From Acidimicrobiales bacterium AG-414-N20 (GTDB lineage: Bacteria > Actinomycetota > Acidimicrobiia > Acidimicrobiales > MedAcidi-G1): a DNA stretch of 64,000 nucleotides. Under the pieces are notes generated by a model, which was given only the letters and a program-made list of their open reading frames with translations, searched no databases and was not told the DNA's origin. Positions 45,915 through 54,384 of the stretch are shown here, one piece after another. The translations under genes and the position numbers were made by a program. Within the stretch, counting starts at the first letter, position 1. Each line of letters starts with the position of its first letter. Location: NCBI GenBank assembly GCA_003214465.1, contig QCLO01000007.1, positions 1 through 64,000 of the forward strand. Direction: 5' to 3'.

Positions 45915-48821
45915 TTATTCGATATCGCTACGACTAATCGCTCTTTCATCTGTTCCCAAATAACTAGATACAACTATTGGATCGTTTCGTACTTTAGATG
46001 GCTCACCTTCTGAGATTACGGTTCCTGCTTCTAAGCAATAAACGCGATCAGAAAGTGCCATTATCATAGGCATATCATGCTCTATTACTAACATTGACGC
46101 ACCAAGTTCTTTTTGAATTTGCTTAAGAAGTGGTCCAAATGCCTCAGTTTCTCTTTGAGCAATTCCCGCAGTTGGTTCATCAAGGCAGAGCATTTTCGCA
46201 TCTAAAGCTAAAAGGCCAGCTAATTCAACTATTCTCCGTGTACCTGTAGAAAGTTCAGCTATAAAAGAGTCTGCGTATCTCCCTAGTCCAAGAAAGTCAA
46301 TTAATTCGTTAGCTTGATTAGTTTTACTCATTTCATTACGTGTGGCATTCGGAAGAGATAATGCGGTTGGTAAAAGACGTGCACGATTTCTTGCTTCAAG
46401 AGCTACTTGGACAGTTTCTCTAACAGTTAACTCAGGAAACAGTTGAGCGGCTTGAAAGGTTCTACCCAAACCTTTACGTGCTCGTTTCGCAGGTGTTAAT
46501 TGCGTGACATCGTCTCCTAATAGAGTGATGTTTCCGGTTGAAGGGACATAACCACCTATGGCATTCATAAGTGTTGATTTACCAGCACCATTAGTCCCGA
46601 TTAGCCCCACGACTTCTCCAGAATTTACCTTTATATCTACAGCATTTACTGCAATTAAGCCTCCGTAAGAAACTGAAATATTTTTCGTTTCCAAAATAGT
46701 TCCTGATATTGGGTGGGAATCAATATTTTTCTTTAGTGAAGTAGGCGGTGTTGTAGTCGTTTTAACCGGAGTAGTTTCGAGTTTTTGTTCAGCCCAATTC
46801 AATAAAGAATTTCGTGCTGAATAAGCAATTTGTACGAGTCCACCTGGGAAATATAAAAGAAGTACGAGAAGTCCAATGCTTGATGTGAAAAGAGGAACAA
46901 GATCATTTTCTGGCCATATTGCTGGTAATCCTATAACCCACATGGATCCAATGACTGGGCCCATTAGTGTTCCAAGACCACCAATGACAACCATTGAGAC
47001 AACCTTAAGTGAATTGCTAATCATGAAGAATCGTTCGGTGAAAGGGATGTTTTGAACTAAGCCTCCTAGGAGTGAACCTCCTAGTCCTGCTAAACACCCT
47101 GCCAAAGAAAAAGCAATTAATTTAGTTCTATGGGGAACTACAGTGTACGCAGCAGCAGTATTTTCATTTTCTCTAACAGCAATTATTGATCTACCCACAC
47201 CGCTTTTTCTAATTTTGTTTATTAGGAAAAGTGTTATAACCAGGGCTCCAAGACAGAGAAAATAATAGGCTCTTTGGCTAGCTAATTCGATTGGCCCGAG
47301 ACTTCCGCGGCGAAACGGAACACTTTGGTTGTATCCACCGCTTAAAACAGGACGTCTATAAATGTATTGTGATGCTGCTAGAGCAAAAGCAAAAGTTGAA
47401 ACTGCTAAGAGGAGACCTTTGACTCTTAATGCTCCTAGTCCAATGATTGCAGCTGAGATACCGGCGACCAGGCTTGCTAAAAGCATTGAAACTAAAAATG
47501 GAAATTTAGGTAATGAGATTGAAAAAAGATGCCATTTTTCGCCGAAACCAACTCCGAAATCTAATCCGCGATTAAATCCAGCAGCTGCAAGTGCTCCAAT
47601 ACCGGCAAAAGCCATTTGACTAAGAGATAGTTGACCCGCCCATCCCGTAACAACAGTAAGTGAAATGGCACATATTGCAAATGCCAGAACACTTGCGTAG
47701 AGAAGGTGTCGGGAAGGCAATGTAACTATAAATGGCAGAACAATGGCAAAAATAAATAACACCGTAAGAGTTAGGGAAGACAAATTCCTAACCCACCAAA
47801 ATTGGTTAAGTCTTTCTGGAATGGGTTTTCTGCGTGGGCTGAAAGAAAAAGAAGTTTCTTCTGCAGTCGAAGATCTACTTTGGAATGCGACTGCAATTGC
47901 CACTACTAAGAAAAGTATGAAATCTATTAGGCCTACTTGATCCAGGAAAACGAATTGCACATGAGCTTGAGCAATACCTATCGCTATTCCTGCAATTAAA
48001 GCGCGGGGGAATGAATACATACCAGCTATAACCGCAGCTGCTAAAGCTCTGGTCATAGTGTTTGGCCCGAGATTTGTTATTCCTGTTAGGGATCCTCTGC
48101 TTCCTGATAGAAGAAGAAGAGAAACACTTGAAAGTGTGCCAGCTACAGTCCAAACAAAAAGTGAAACTACTTTCGGTTTTATACCAGATAATTTTGCAAG
48201 GTCAGCGTTATTTGCAGAGGCTTGCACAGTTTGTCCAAAAATAGTTTTATTTAAAAACCAAGAAAGAGCCAGTGTTAGAAGGGGTACAACGATAAGGATT
48301 GTTAATTTGGGGCCAGTAATTCGAAGACCAAAAACGTCGTTCCATTTTCCAGAAATAGGAACTGGAAATCTGACTCCTCTTTTACTTTCAATATCTGGAT
48401 ACGCGGCCAAAACGGCTTGCATTAGCTGAGCTATTCCAATTGTTGCAACTAAAACTATTACTCTTGGGGCGGTGAATAGTCGACGAATTATGGCAAGTTC
48501 TATAATTGATCCAACTAAAGTTCCCACTAGTAGAGCTATTGGTAAAGCTATCCAATAAGGAAAGCCATAATTGATGACCATTAGTGCCATAAGCCCTACA
48601 GCAGGGAGCCCCATATTGCCTACTGCAAGATTTATTACACGTGTAGATCTATAAATTAGTACTATTCCGAGAGCCAGTAAGCCGAAAACCATTCCATTAA
48701 TTAATCCATCAAACCAAAGTTGGCGGGTGGTCCATACAGCGAGTATTTGTGGTGACTCGGATAGAACAATTTCTAGGGATCTAGTCACATCAACCGCCTT
48801 CATCTCCAAGGAAAACGGCAC
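45915..48821 (-). CDS. Fused branched-chain amino acid-type ABC transporter: LivH-LivM-LivG in one chain
   Basis: A 968-residue protein joining two LIV-type permeases and one ATPase. LivH-like permease: about 35-310, with NGMVFGLLALGIVLIYR and ITGPKLTILIVVPLL. LivM-like permease: about 345-670, with TGWAGQLSLSQMAFAGIGAL and LGGLVQNIPFTERFF. LivG-like ATPase: about 705-955, Walker A LIGTNGAGKSTLMNA, signature LSTGTRRIVELAG, Walker B LCLDEPTAG. The three-part fusion is uncommon. It is coupled to the MFS-LivF gene (32-base overlap at the longest start; GTG 48788 or ATG 48803 are alternatives). No substrate-binding protein lies in the window, so the ligand is unknown. Confidence 0.85.
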   Translation of the reverse strand: MPFSLEMKAVDVTRSLEIVLSESPQILAVWTTRQLWFDGLINGMVFGLLALGIVLIYRSTRVINLAVGNMGLPAVGLMALMVINYGFPYWIALPIALLVGTLVGSIIELAIIRRLFTAPRVIVLVATIGIAQLMQAVLAAYPDIESKRGVRFPVPISGKWNDVFGLRITGPKLTILIVVPLLTLALSWFLNKTIFGQTVQASANNADLAKLSGIKPKVVSLFVWTVAGTLSSVSLLLLSGSRGSLTGITNLGPNTMTRALAAAVIAGMYSFPRALIAGIAIGIAQAHVQFVFLDQVGLIDFILFLVVAIAVAFQSRSSTAEETSFSFSPRRKPIPERLNQFWWVRNLSSLTLTVLFIFAIVLPFIVTLPSRHLLYASVLAFAICAISLTVVTGWAGQLSLSQMAFAGIGALAAAGFNRGLDFGVGFGEKWHLFSISLPKFPFLVSMLLASLVAGISAAIIGLGALRVKGLLLAVSTFAFALAASQYIYRRPVLSGGYNQSVPFRRGSLGPIELASQRAYYFLCLGALVITLFLINKIRKSGVGRSIIAVRENENTAAAYTVVPHRTKLIAFSLAGCLAGLGGSLLGGLVQNIPFTERFFMISNSLKVVSMVVIGGLGTLMGPVIGSMWVIGLPAIWPENDLVPLFTSSIGLLVLLLYFPGGLVQIAYSARNSLLNWAEQKLETTPVKTTTTPPTSLKKNIDSHPISGTILETKNISVSYGGLIAVNAVDIKVNSGEVVGLIGTNGAGKSTLMNAIGGYVPSTGNITLLGDDVTQLTPAKRARKGLGRTFQAAQLFPELTVRETVQVALEARNRARLLPTALSLPNATRNEMSKTNQANELIDFLGLGRYADSFIAELSTGTRRIVELAGLLALDAKMLCLDEPTAGIAQRETEAFGPLLKQIQKELGASMLVIEHDMPMIMALSDRVYCLEAGTVISEGEPSKVRNDPIVVSSYLGTDERAISRSDIE

Positions 48822-51063
48822 GCGCTAAATCATCACGTTCGACGAGTTCTTGAGCCGAACCTTCAAAGCGAACTTGTCCTTTTTCTAAGAAAACCGCTCT
48901 ATTAGCAATTGAAAGGGCAATATTTAATGATTGTTCTACGACAATCATTGTTTGACCTTTCTCTTGAAGGCGTTCGATAATATTTAAGAGGTCTTGAACG
49001 ACTGTTGGGGCTAGACCAAGAGAAAGTTCATCAATAAGAAGAACTTCTGGTTCATGAAGTAGAACGCGCCCAAGTGAGAGCATTTGTTGTTGACCACCTG
49101 ATAGTGACCCTGCTTTTTGTTTTTGTAGTTTTTGTAGTTCCGGGAAAAGCTCAAATACTTTTTCAATTCTTTCTTTAACATCTTCTTTATTGTCTTTATG
49201 AATGTAAGCACCCATAATTAGATTTTGATTAACCGTCATGTCACTAAACACCCCTGATCCTCCAGGGAGTTGTTGGATTCCTAACTTTGCTCGTCTTTCT
49301 GGAGAGGCATAAGTGATTGTTTGACCATTAAGTCGCACTACACCTCTTTTTGGAACTCCTAAACCACTAATGACTCTAAGGAGAGTTGACTTTCCAGCCC
49401 CATTTGTTCCTAAAAGTGCGAGTGTTTCACCTTTATTTACTTCTAGTGAAATATCGAAAAGAATTTGTACTGTGCCATAAGAGAAATCAACGTTATTTAC
49501 TTGTAGTGCGGGGATTGTTTCGTTTGTGTTAGATCTACGACGTTGTTCTTCTTGTTCTTCAAATAATTCTTGAACGTTTAATGAAAGGTCATTTCTTAGA
49601 AATTTGGCACCTCGGTACATTATCCAACCGCCAATTACTGAAGAGGGAAGAGTAAGGACTATAACGGTGATACGCGGTCCCCAAGTATCTGTGAAAAGAA
49701 GAGAAATCAGTCCTCCACCTGTTGCACCTATAAAAAAGATGTAGAGAGTTACTAAAGCTGAACCAGTGCCACGTAATCGGTATGGAACGATTGCTTGCAA
49801 AATAGGACTTACCATTGCAAAAGAAGCAGTTAGGAGAATCAGACTAGGTATTCCCGCTATCACAAATAAGGCAACATTGGGCATAAAAAATTGAACTGGT
49901 TTGAGTATTCCAGCTAAAGCTATTCCTAAGCCAATTAAATGAAGAGTTCGAGTAGGGTTTTCTCTCCAAAGACGATCAAATTTTGGACCTACCCATATAA
50001 GAGCTATAACAGCAAAAACTCCTCCTGCTGTTCCACTAATTCCTCTTTCAAATGCATCTAATCCAAATTCGTCCTCCAGAAAAAGATTTTCTAAAACAGG
50101 TGCCGTAAAAAGACCAAATCCAAGTGCGCTAAAAGCGACAACGACTGTTTTAACTGTTTTTATTTGTAGCAATCGTGAAAATGCTGCTTCCATTGAGATA
50201 GGTAAAGGTTTGTCTTCAATGAAAGATTCTCCTAGAACGTCAGTTTTTTCCCATTTTCCTCTTTCTGGTTCTTTTAAGAAAAACGAATATAAAGCAATAA
50301 TTACAACAGGTATTCCGAGAAGGTAGTAACACCATCTCCAACCATCAATTCCATCTGAGCCATTGGCTGCAAGGGCTATCGCTCCTACTAGAACTGGGCT
50401 GGTGACTCTCAGTCCATTATTAATGATCCCAGTTAATGAACCGAGTCGTCCTCGTATGCCGATCGGGTAAGTATCAGCAATTACGGAACTGTGAACTGGG
50501 ATTGTGCTTGCTTTTGCAATTCCAACTCCAAACCTTGCCCAGAAGAACATAAATGCATTAACTGCAATTCCTGATAGGAAAACCATTCCTGCAAAAATTG
50601 AACTGGCCCAGCCAATTATCGGAACTCTTCTTAATCGGTCTGCCATCCAACCCATTGGAAGAGAACCCAATACAACAAAGGCCGCTGATGAACTAGCTAT
50701 GAAAGTAATTGTTCCATCACTAACATTAAATGTGTCTCTTATATCTGGAGCTAAGACATTTATAGCTGCAGTTTGAAGTTCCTCTAGCCCTGATAAAAGC
50801 GCGAGAGTAAAAAATGTTGCTGCTCCGCCGCCGAGTCGCAGACCTTTTTTAAAGCTAATTCCTTCTGACTTAACGCCTGGTAAAAGGTCATCTGGAAAAA
50901 TTATTTCTGATTCTTTTTGTTTTGCTCGACGCTCCTCCTCATCAATAACCACTGAAGTTAATGAAGACAGTTTGGTTTGATCTCCATTAACGGGGTCTGA
51001 AGATTTTGAAGAATCGTTTTTCATTTTCAGCCGTTTCTGTAAAGTTTTATTTTTCCACGTCAT
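48790..51063 (-). CDS. MFS transporter fused to a LivF-type ABC ATPase
   Basis: A 757-residue chimera. Residues 1-75 are polar; about 75-505 form a 12-helix major-facilitator domain with GWMADRLRRVPIIGWAS (the MFS A-motif), GIAKASTIPVHSSVIADTY and IPSLILLTASFAMVSPILQ. Residues about 515-757 are a LivF-like ATPase: Walker A ALLGTNGAGKSTLLRV, LSGGQQQMLSLGRVL signature, Walker B VLLIDELSLGLAP. The fusion of an MFS carrier to LivF, next to LivH-LivM-LivG, is not a standard LIV layout. Whether the MFS part transports, or is a regulatory/anchoring partner, cannot be told. Start ATG 51063, with GGGAT upstream. Confidence 0.85.
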   Translation of the reverse strand: MTWKNKTLQKRLKMKNDSSKSSDPVNGDQTKLSSLTSVVIDEEERRAKQKESEIIFPDDLLPGVKSEGISFKKGLRLGGGAATFFTLALLSGLEELQTAAINVLAPDIRDTFNVSDGTITFIASSSAAFVVLGSLPMGWMADRLRRVPIIGWASSIFAGMVFLSGIAVNAFMFFWARFGVGIAKASTIPVHSSVIADTYPIGIRGRLGSLTGIINNGLRVTSPVLVGAIALAANGSDGIDGWRWCYYLLGIPVVIIALYSFFLKEPERGKWEKTDVLGESFIEDKPLPISMEAAFSRLLQIKTVKTVVVAFSALGFGLFTAPVLENLFLEDEFGLDAFERGISGTAGGVFAVIALIWVGPKFDRLWRENPTRTLHLIGLGIALAGILKPVQFFMPNVALFVIAGIPSLILLTASFAMVSPILQAIVPYRLRGTGSALVTLYIFFIGATGGGLISLLFTDTWGPRITVIVLTLPSSVIGGWIMYRGAKFLRNDLSLNVQELFEEQEEQRRRSNTNETIPALQVNNVDFSYGTVQILFDISLEVNKGETLALLGTNGAGKSTLLRVISGLGVPKRGVVRLNGQTITYASPERRAKLGIQQLPGGSGVFSDMTVNQNLIMGAYIHKDNKEDVKERIEKVFELFPELQKLQKQKAGSLSGGQQQMLSLGRVLLHEPEVLLIDELSLGLAPTVVQDLLNIIERLQEKGQTMIVVEQSLNIALSIANRAVFLEKGQVRFEGSAQELVERDDLARAVFLGDEGG

Positions 51064-51094
51064 ATCCCGTTAAGCACAGTGGGAAAATTTAATT

Positions 51095-52021
51095 TTACGA
51101 ATTTGTTTCTTTATAGATCGTTTCAGCAACAATTAGGTCCCAACTGGCAAGGCCAACCGATTTGAAAAGTGTTATAGCTTCTGCGGAACTTCTACCTACT
51201 TTTTTCTGAATCAGTTGTGAAAAGTCTCCTATTATCTGGTCGAACGACCAACTTTCTTCAATTTCGGCACTTATGAGTTCCCCAGCTTCTTCTTTAGCAG
51301 CCGTTCTATGATCTACAAAAATTTCCGCATTTTGTATTAACTTTGAATCTGCTTCTTTTTGTTCATCAGAAAAAGATCCTATTAAATTCAGATGAGCTCC
51401 CGGTTTAACTGATTCAGTCGGAATTACTGGTGTTTTAGAACTTGTACATGAGCAAACTAAATCACAGGCAGCAGTTTCTTTAGGGGGACTTATATTAATT
51501 TTTAGATCTTTTATATTTAAAGAATTAATAAATTTTTCAGCTGATTCCAGTGTTCTTCCAGAAATAAAAATTTGTTCAATTTCTGGGCGAACTGAAAGCA
51601 TTGCTTCAATATGACTACGTGCTTGGACTCCTGTACCAAAAATTCCTAAATTTTTGACTTTTTCTTTTGCAAGTATTTCTGTTGCAACTGCTGATGCTGC
51701 AGGTGTTCTAAGCGTGGTTAAAGCCGAACCATCAAAAGTAGCTTTGGGAACACCGGTTTTTTTGTCGCAATAAAGATAGAAGCCATGAACAAGAGGAAGA
51801 TCAATAGTTGGATTTTGCGACATTACTGTGACTAATTTTATTCCTATACCAGTTGGGGAAATCGCGGGCATCAAGAGAAAATCTTCTCCTGGGTTTAGAG
51901 GAATATGTTCTCTAGGAATAGGTTCGTCGTTATTTACACCACTATTTTGCAGAGCAGAAATAGTGTTTTTGATACCAAATGAAAAAATTTCATCAGCGGA
52001 GTAGTGACGAATTTCTTTCAT
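51095..52021 (-). CDS. Ornithine cyclodeaminase/mu-crystallin family reductase
   Basis: A 308-residue NAD(P)-binding protein with LRTPAASAVATEILAKEKVKN, the nucleotide loop LGIFGTGVQARSHIEAML and ICSCT-type DLVCSCTSSKTPVI. The family includes ornithine cyclodeaminase and delta-1-pyrroline-2-carboxylate reductase. Because it overlaps a proline-racemase-family gene by 4 bases, pyrroline-2-carboxylate reductase in hydroxyproline breakdown is the better guess; this is inferred. Confidence 0.82.
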   Translation of the reverse strand: MKEIRHYSADEIFSFGIKNTISALQNSGVNNDEPIPREHIPLNPGEDFLLMPAISPTGIGIKLVTVMSQNPTIDLPLVHGFYLYCDKKTGVPKATFDGSALTTLRTPAASAVATEILAKEKVKNLGIFGTGVQARSHIEAMLSVRPEIEQIFISGRTLESAEKFINSLNIKDLKINISPPKETAACDLVCSCTSSKTPVIPTESVKPGAHLNLIGSFSDEQKEADSKLIQNAEIFVDHRTAAKEEAGELISAEIEESWSFDQIIGDFSQLIQKKVGRSSAEAITLFKSVGLASWDLIVAETIYKETNS

Positions 52022-53010
52022 TTCAGTTTAAATCCCATGCCGATTGGGTCACGCGGGTCGAGATAGAAAGAGCTCTTACTACAGCAATAAGCAGATCCTT
52101 CAATAGATGTAATTATGTCAGTTTCTTTTGTTTCGATTACTTGCCCTTTGAACATTCCACCTGCAATTCCATGGTTAAAAAAAGGTTCATTAGTTTTTAT
52201 AAGGTTTTTTTCATGAAGCAAGGCAAGTCGTGCGGAAGTACCTGAACCACATGGCGATCTGTCGACTTGTCCATCTGCAAAAATGGTTATATTGCGTTGT
52301 CTTAGAGGTTTTTCCTCCAGAGTTTCATAAAAGATTGAACCGTATATTCCTGACAGTCTTCTGTCTGAAGGATGTTCAGCTAACTTCAGATTTTGAGTTT
52401 TCGATTTAATCTCTTTACTGATTTCAATTAATTTGTTTAAGTCTTTTGAATTTGTATTTAAACCTAACTGATTAGTTTCGATTGAAGCATAAAAAGCCCC
52501 TCCAAAAGATACGTCTAAAATTATTGGTCCAAATGCCGTATCTATTTTTACTTCTTTAGCGCTTACAAAAGAAGGAACATTAATGAAAGTGACACTTTCG
52601 ACTTTTCCATTAAGTATTTTGGCTTTTGTAAATAGTCTTCCAGAAGGCACGTCAATCACGACTTCAAGATGATCTGTTTTTGATTTAATAAACCCGCTAT
52701 CTATTGCCCAAGTCACCAATGCAATTGTTCCATGTCCACATGCAGTACTAAATCCGTCTGAATGAAAGAAAACAACTCCTAAATCTCCACCTGAATCATC
52801 GGGGGGAACAATAAAACCGCCGTACATGTCGGCATGTCCTCTAGGTTCATGGACTAAGAATTTTCGAAGATCGTCAAGGTTTTCTTCTGCCCATGATCGA
52901 CGTTCGATGACAGTTGATCCTTCCATCGGACCCGCATCAACTATTCTGAATGGCTCGCCAGCTGTGTGGTAGTCACAACTTTCAATTGATGATCCTGATT
53001 CTAAATCCAT
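52018..53010 (-). CDS. Proline racemase family protein (hydroxyproline epimerase or dehydratase)
   Basis: A 330-residue enzyme of the proline racemase superfamily. The first catalytic Cys is in GFSTACGHGTIALVTW (about 85-100) and the second in DRSPCGSGTSARLALLHE (about 251-268). A Cys/Cys pair is typical of racemases and 4-hydroxyproline epimerases; trans-3-hydroxyproline dehydratases usually have a non-Cys at one site. The overlapping reductase gene, however, fits a dehydratase pathway, so the exact reaction is uncertain. Not related by operon to the downstream HD gene, which is divergent. Confidence 0.83.
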   Translation of the reverse strand: MDLESGSSIESCDYHTAGEPFRIVDAGPMEGSTVIERRSWAEENLDDLRKFLVHEPRGHADMYGGFIVPPDDSGGDLGVVFFHSDGFSTACGHGTIALVTWAIDSGFIKSKTDHLEVVIDVPSGRLFTKAKILNGKVESVTFINVPSFVSAKEVKIDTAFGPIILDVSFGGAFYASIETNQLGLNTNSKDLNKLIEISKEIKSKTQNLKLAEHPSDRRLSGIYGSIFYETLEEKPLRQRNITIFADGQVDRSPCGSGTSARLALLHEKNLIKTNEPFFNHGIAGGMFKGQVIETKETDIITSIEGSAYCCSKSSFYLDPRDPIGMGFKLK

Positions 53011-53075
53011 GTTAAAACCTTAGTAGTTGATTTAAATTTTTTATCCAGAAAAATAAATATAGTGTGAGTGCGTGT

Positions 53076-53092
53076 TGAGAATCGAACCTCGC
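53076..53092 (-). pseudogene. tRNA T-arm-like fragment
   Basis: On the minus strand GCGAGGTTCGATTCTCA resembles a tRNA T-arm (GTTCGATT), but no acceptor stem or D-arm could be paired around it. It might be a remnant of a tRNA or an attachment-site relic, or chance. Low confidence. Confidence 0.2.
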
Positions 53093-53214
53093 ATCAGTTG
53101 AGAGCTGAGCTGCTGGCGTTTAGTAGATTTTGAAACTTGTTCTTAAAAAAGTGCGTTCAACAAGCATTTTGTGATTTTCTGTTCTACGATTTCCAGTGCA
53201 GATGTGGAGGCCTA

Positions 53215-53793
53215 ATGACTGATATTGAAAACGCACCAAGGGCAGCTTTTACTTCTTTTGCTGACTCCACAAAAGAAGATTGGGAGTTGATTATGTCTCA
53301 AAGAAGTGAATTGGAGGCTGCTCTACCAGGTCGAATTCTTGAACAGCTTGAATTATTGAGAAATGATTATGGCGGATTTCCTGTAGATCGATTAGAACAT
53401 AGTGTTCAGACTGCTACAAGAGCTGAACGAGATGGTCGTGATGATGAATACATTGTTTGTGCGCTATTGCATGATGTTGGTGATGTGTTAACTCCTTATA
53501 ATCATCCCGATGTTGCAGCGGCGATTCTTAAACCTTTTGTTTCTCCGGCTAATCATTGGATGGTCAAAAATCATGGAGTTTTTCAGGGGTACTATTTTTG
53601 GCACCATCTAGGAGGGAATCGTAATGCAAGAGATGCATTTAATGAAAATGAACACTATGAGTACTGTGAGGAATTTTGTGCTGAATATGACTCACCGGCA
53701 TTTGACCCTTCTTATAAATCAAACTCATTAGAGTATTACGAACCGCTTATAAGAGATTTTTTCTCTAAAAATCCATGGAGTGGTAATGCTTAA
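53215..53793 (+). CDS. HD-domain protein with a MIOX/PhnZ-like metal-ligand pattern
   Basis: A 192-residue protein with the ligand set H...HD...H...H...D: EHSVQTATRAERDG (His), CALLHDVGDVL (His-Asp), YNHPDVAAAIL (His), WMVKNHGVFQGYYFWHHLGG (His) and AEYDSPAFDP (Asp). This five-point pattern resembles diiron HD oxygenases such as PhnZ or MIOX more than simple HD phosphohydrolases. The start at ATG 53215 follows GGAGG; the in-frame upstream ATG (53137) would add 26 residues of unlikely sequence. Substrate unknown. Confidence 0.72.
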   Translation: MTDIENAPRAAFTSFADSTKEDWELIMSQRSELEAALPGRILEQLELLRNDYGGFPVDRLEHSVQTATRAERDGRDDEYIVCALLHDVGDVLTPYNHPDVAAAILKPFVSPANHWMVKNHGVFQGYYFWHHLGGNRNARDAFNENEHYEYCEEFCAEYDSPAFDPSYKSNSLEYYEPLIRDFFSKNPWSGNA

Positions 53794-53823
53794 CTTCTGT
53801 CTAATTAGTTTATTATTCGAATC

Positions 53824-54384
53824 ATGATTCTTTCTGATCGGTCAATTCTTGAAGCAATTCAGAATGGGCGAATTATTATCGAGCCCTTTGATAAAGATTG
53901 TTTGCAGCCGTCATCAGTGGATCTTCATCTGGATCACCGTTTTCTTGTATTTAAGAATCACACTTTAGGGCATATAGATGTTCGAGAAGATTTATCTAAT
54001 TTGACTCAAGAGGTTTCAGCTAGTGGCGATGACCCCTTTATGCTTCATCCGGGTGAATTTGTTTTAGGGTCCACTTTGGAGAGAGTGTCTGTACCGGATG
54101 ATTTAGTAGCTCGATTGGAAGGAAAATCAAGTTTGGGCCGTTTAGGTTTATTAATTCATTCAACAGCTGGTTATGTTGATGCTGGTTGGGATGGACAGTT
54201 GACTTTGGAACTTTCGAATGTGGCTAACTTGCCAATTACTCTTTATCCCGGCATGAAGATCGGTCAGATTTCTTTTGTAAAAATGACCACTGCTGCCGAC
54301 AGGCCTTATGGATCCTCAGACCTTGGGTCTAAATACAGGGGTCAAGAAGGGCCAAAAGCAAGCAGATATTGGGAAAATTTTTAA
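53824..54384 (+). CDS. dcd: dCTP deaminase, possibly dUMP-forming
   Basis: Nucleotide-pool enzyme of 186 residues. The trimer/active-site motifs SSVDLHLDHRFLVF, EGKSSLGRLGLLIHSTAGYVD and DGQLTLELSN fit Dcd. Actinobacterial members, such as the mycobacterial protein, often combine deamination with dUTP hydrolysis and release dUMP; that dual activity is inferred. The 3' end overlaps the converging etfD by 4 bases. Confidence 0.93.
   Translation: MILSDRSILEAIQNGRIIIEPFDKDCLQPSSVDLHLDHRFLVFKNHTLGHIDVREDLSNLTQEVSASGDDPFMLHPGEFVLGSTLERVSVPDDLVARLEGKSSLGRLGLLIHSTAGYVDAGWDGQLTLELSNVANLPITLYPGMKIGQISFVKMTTAADRPYGSSDLGSKYRGQEGPKASRYWENF

Noticed and set aside
53137-53214. N-terminal extension of the HD-domain protein
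   Set aside because: The 26 extra residues are Cys/Phe-rich, unlike the family, and a ribosome binding site marks the ATG at 53215.
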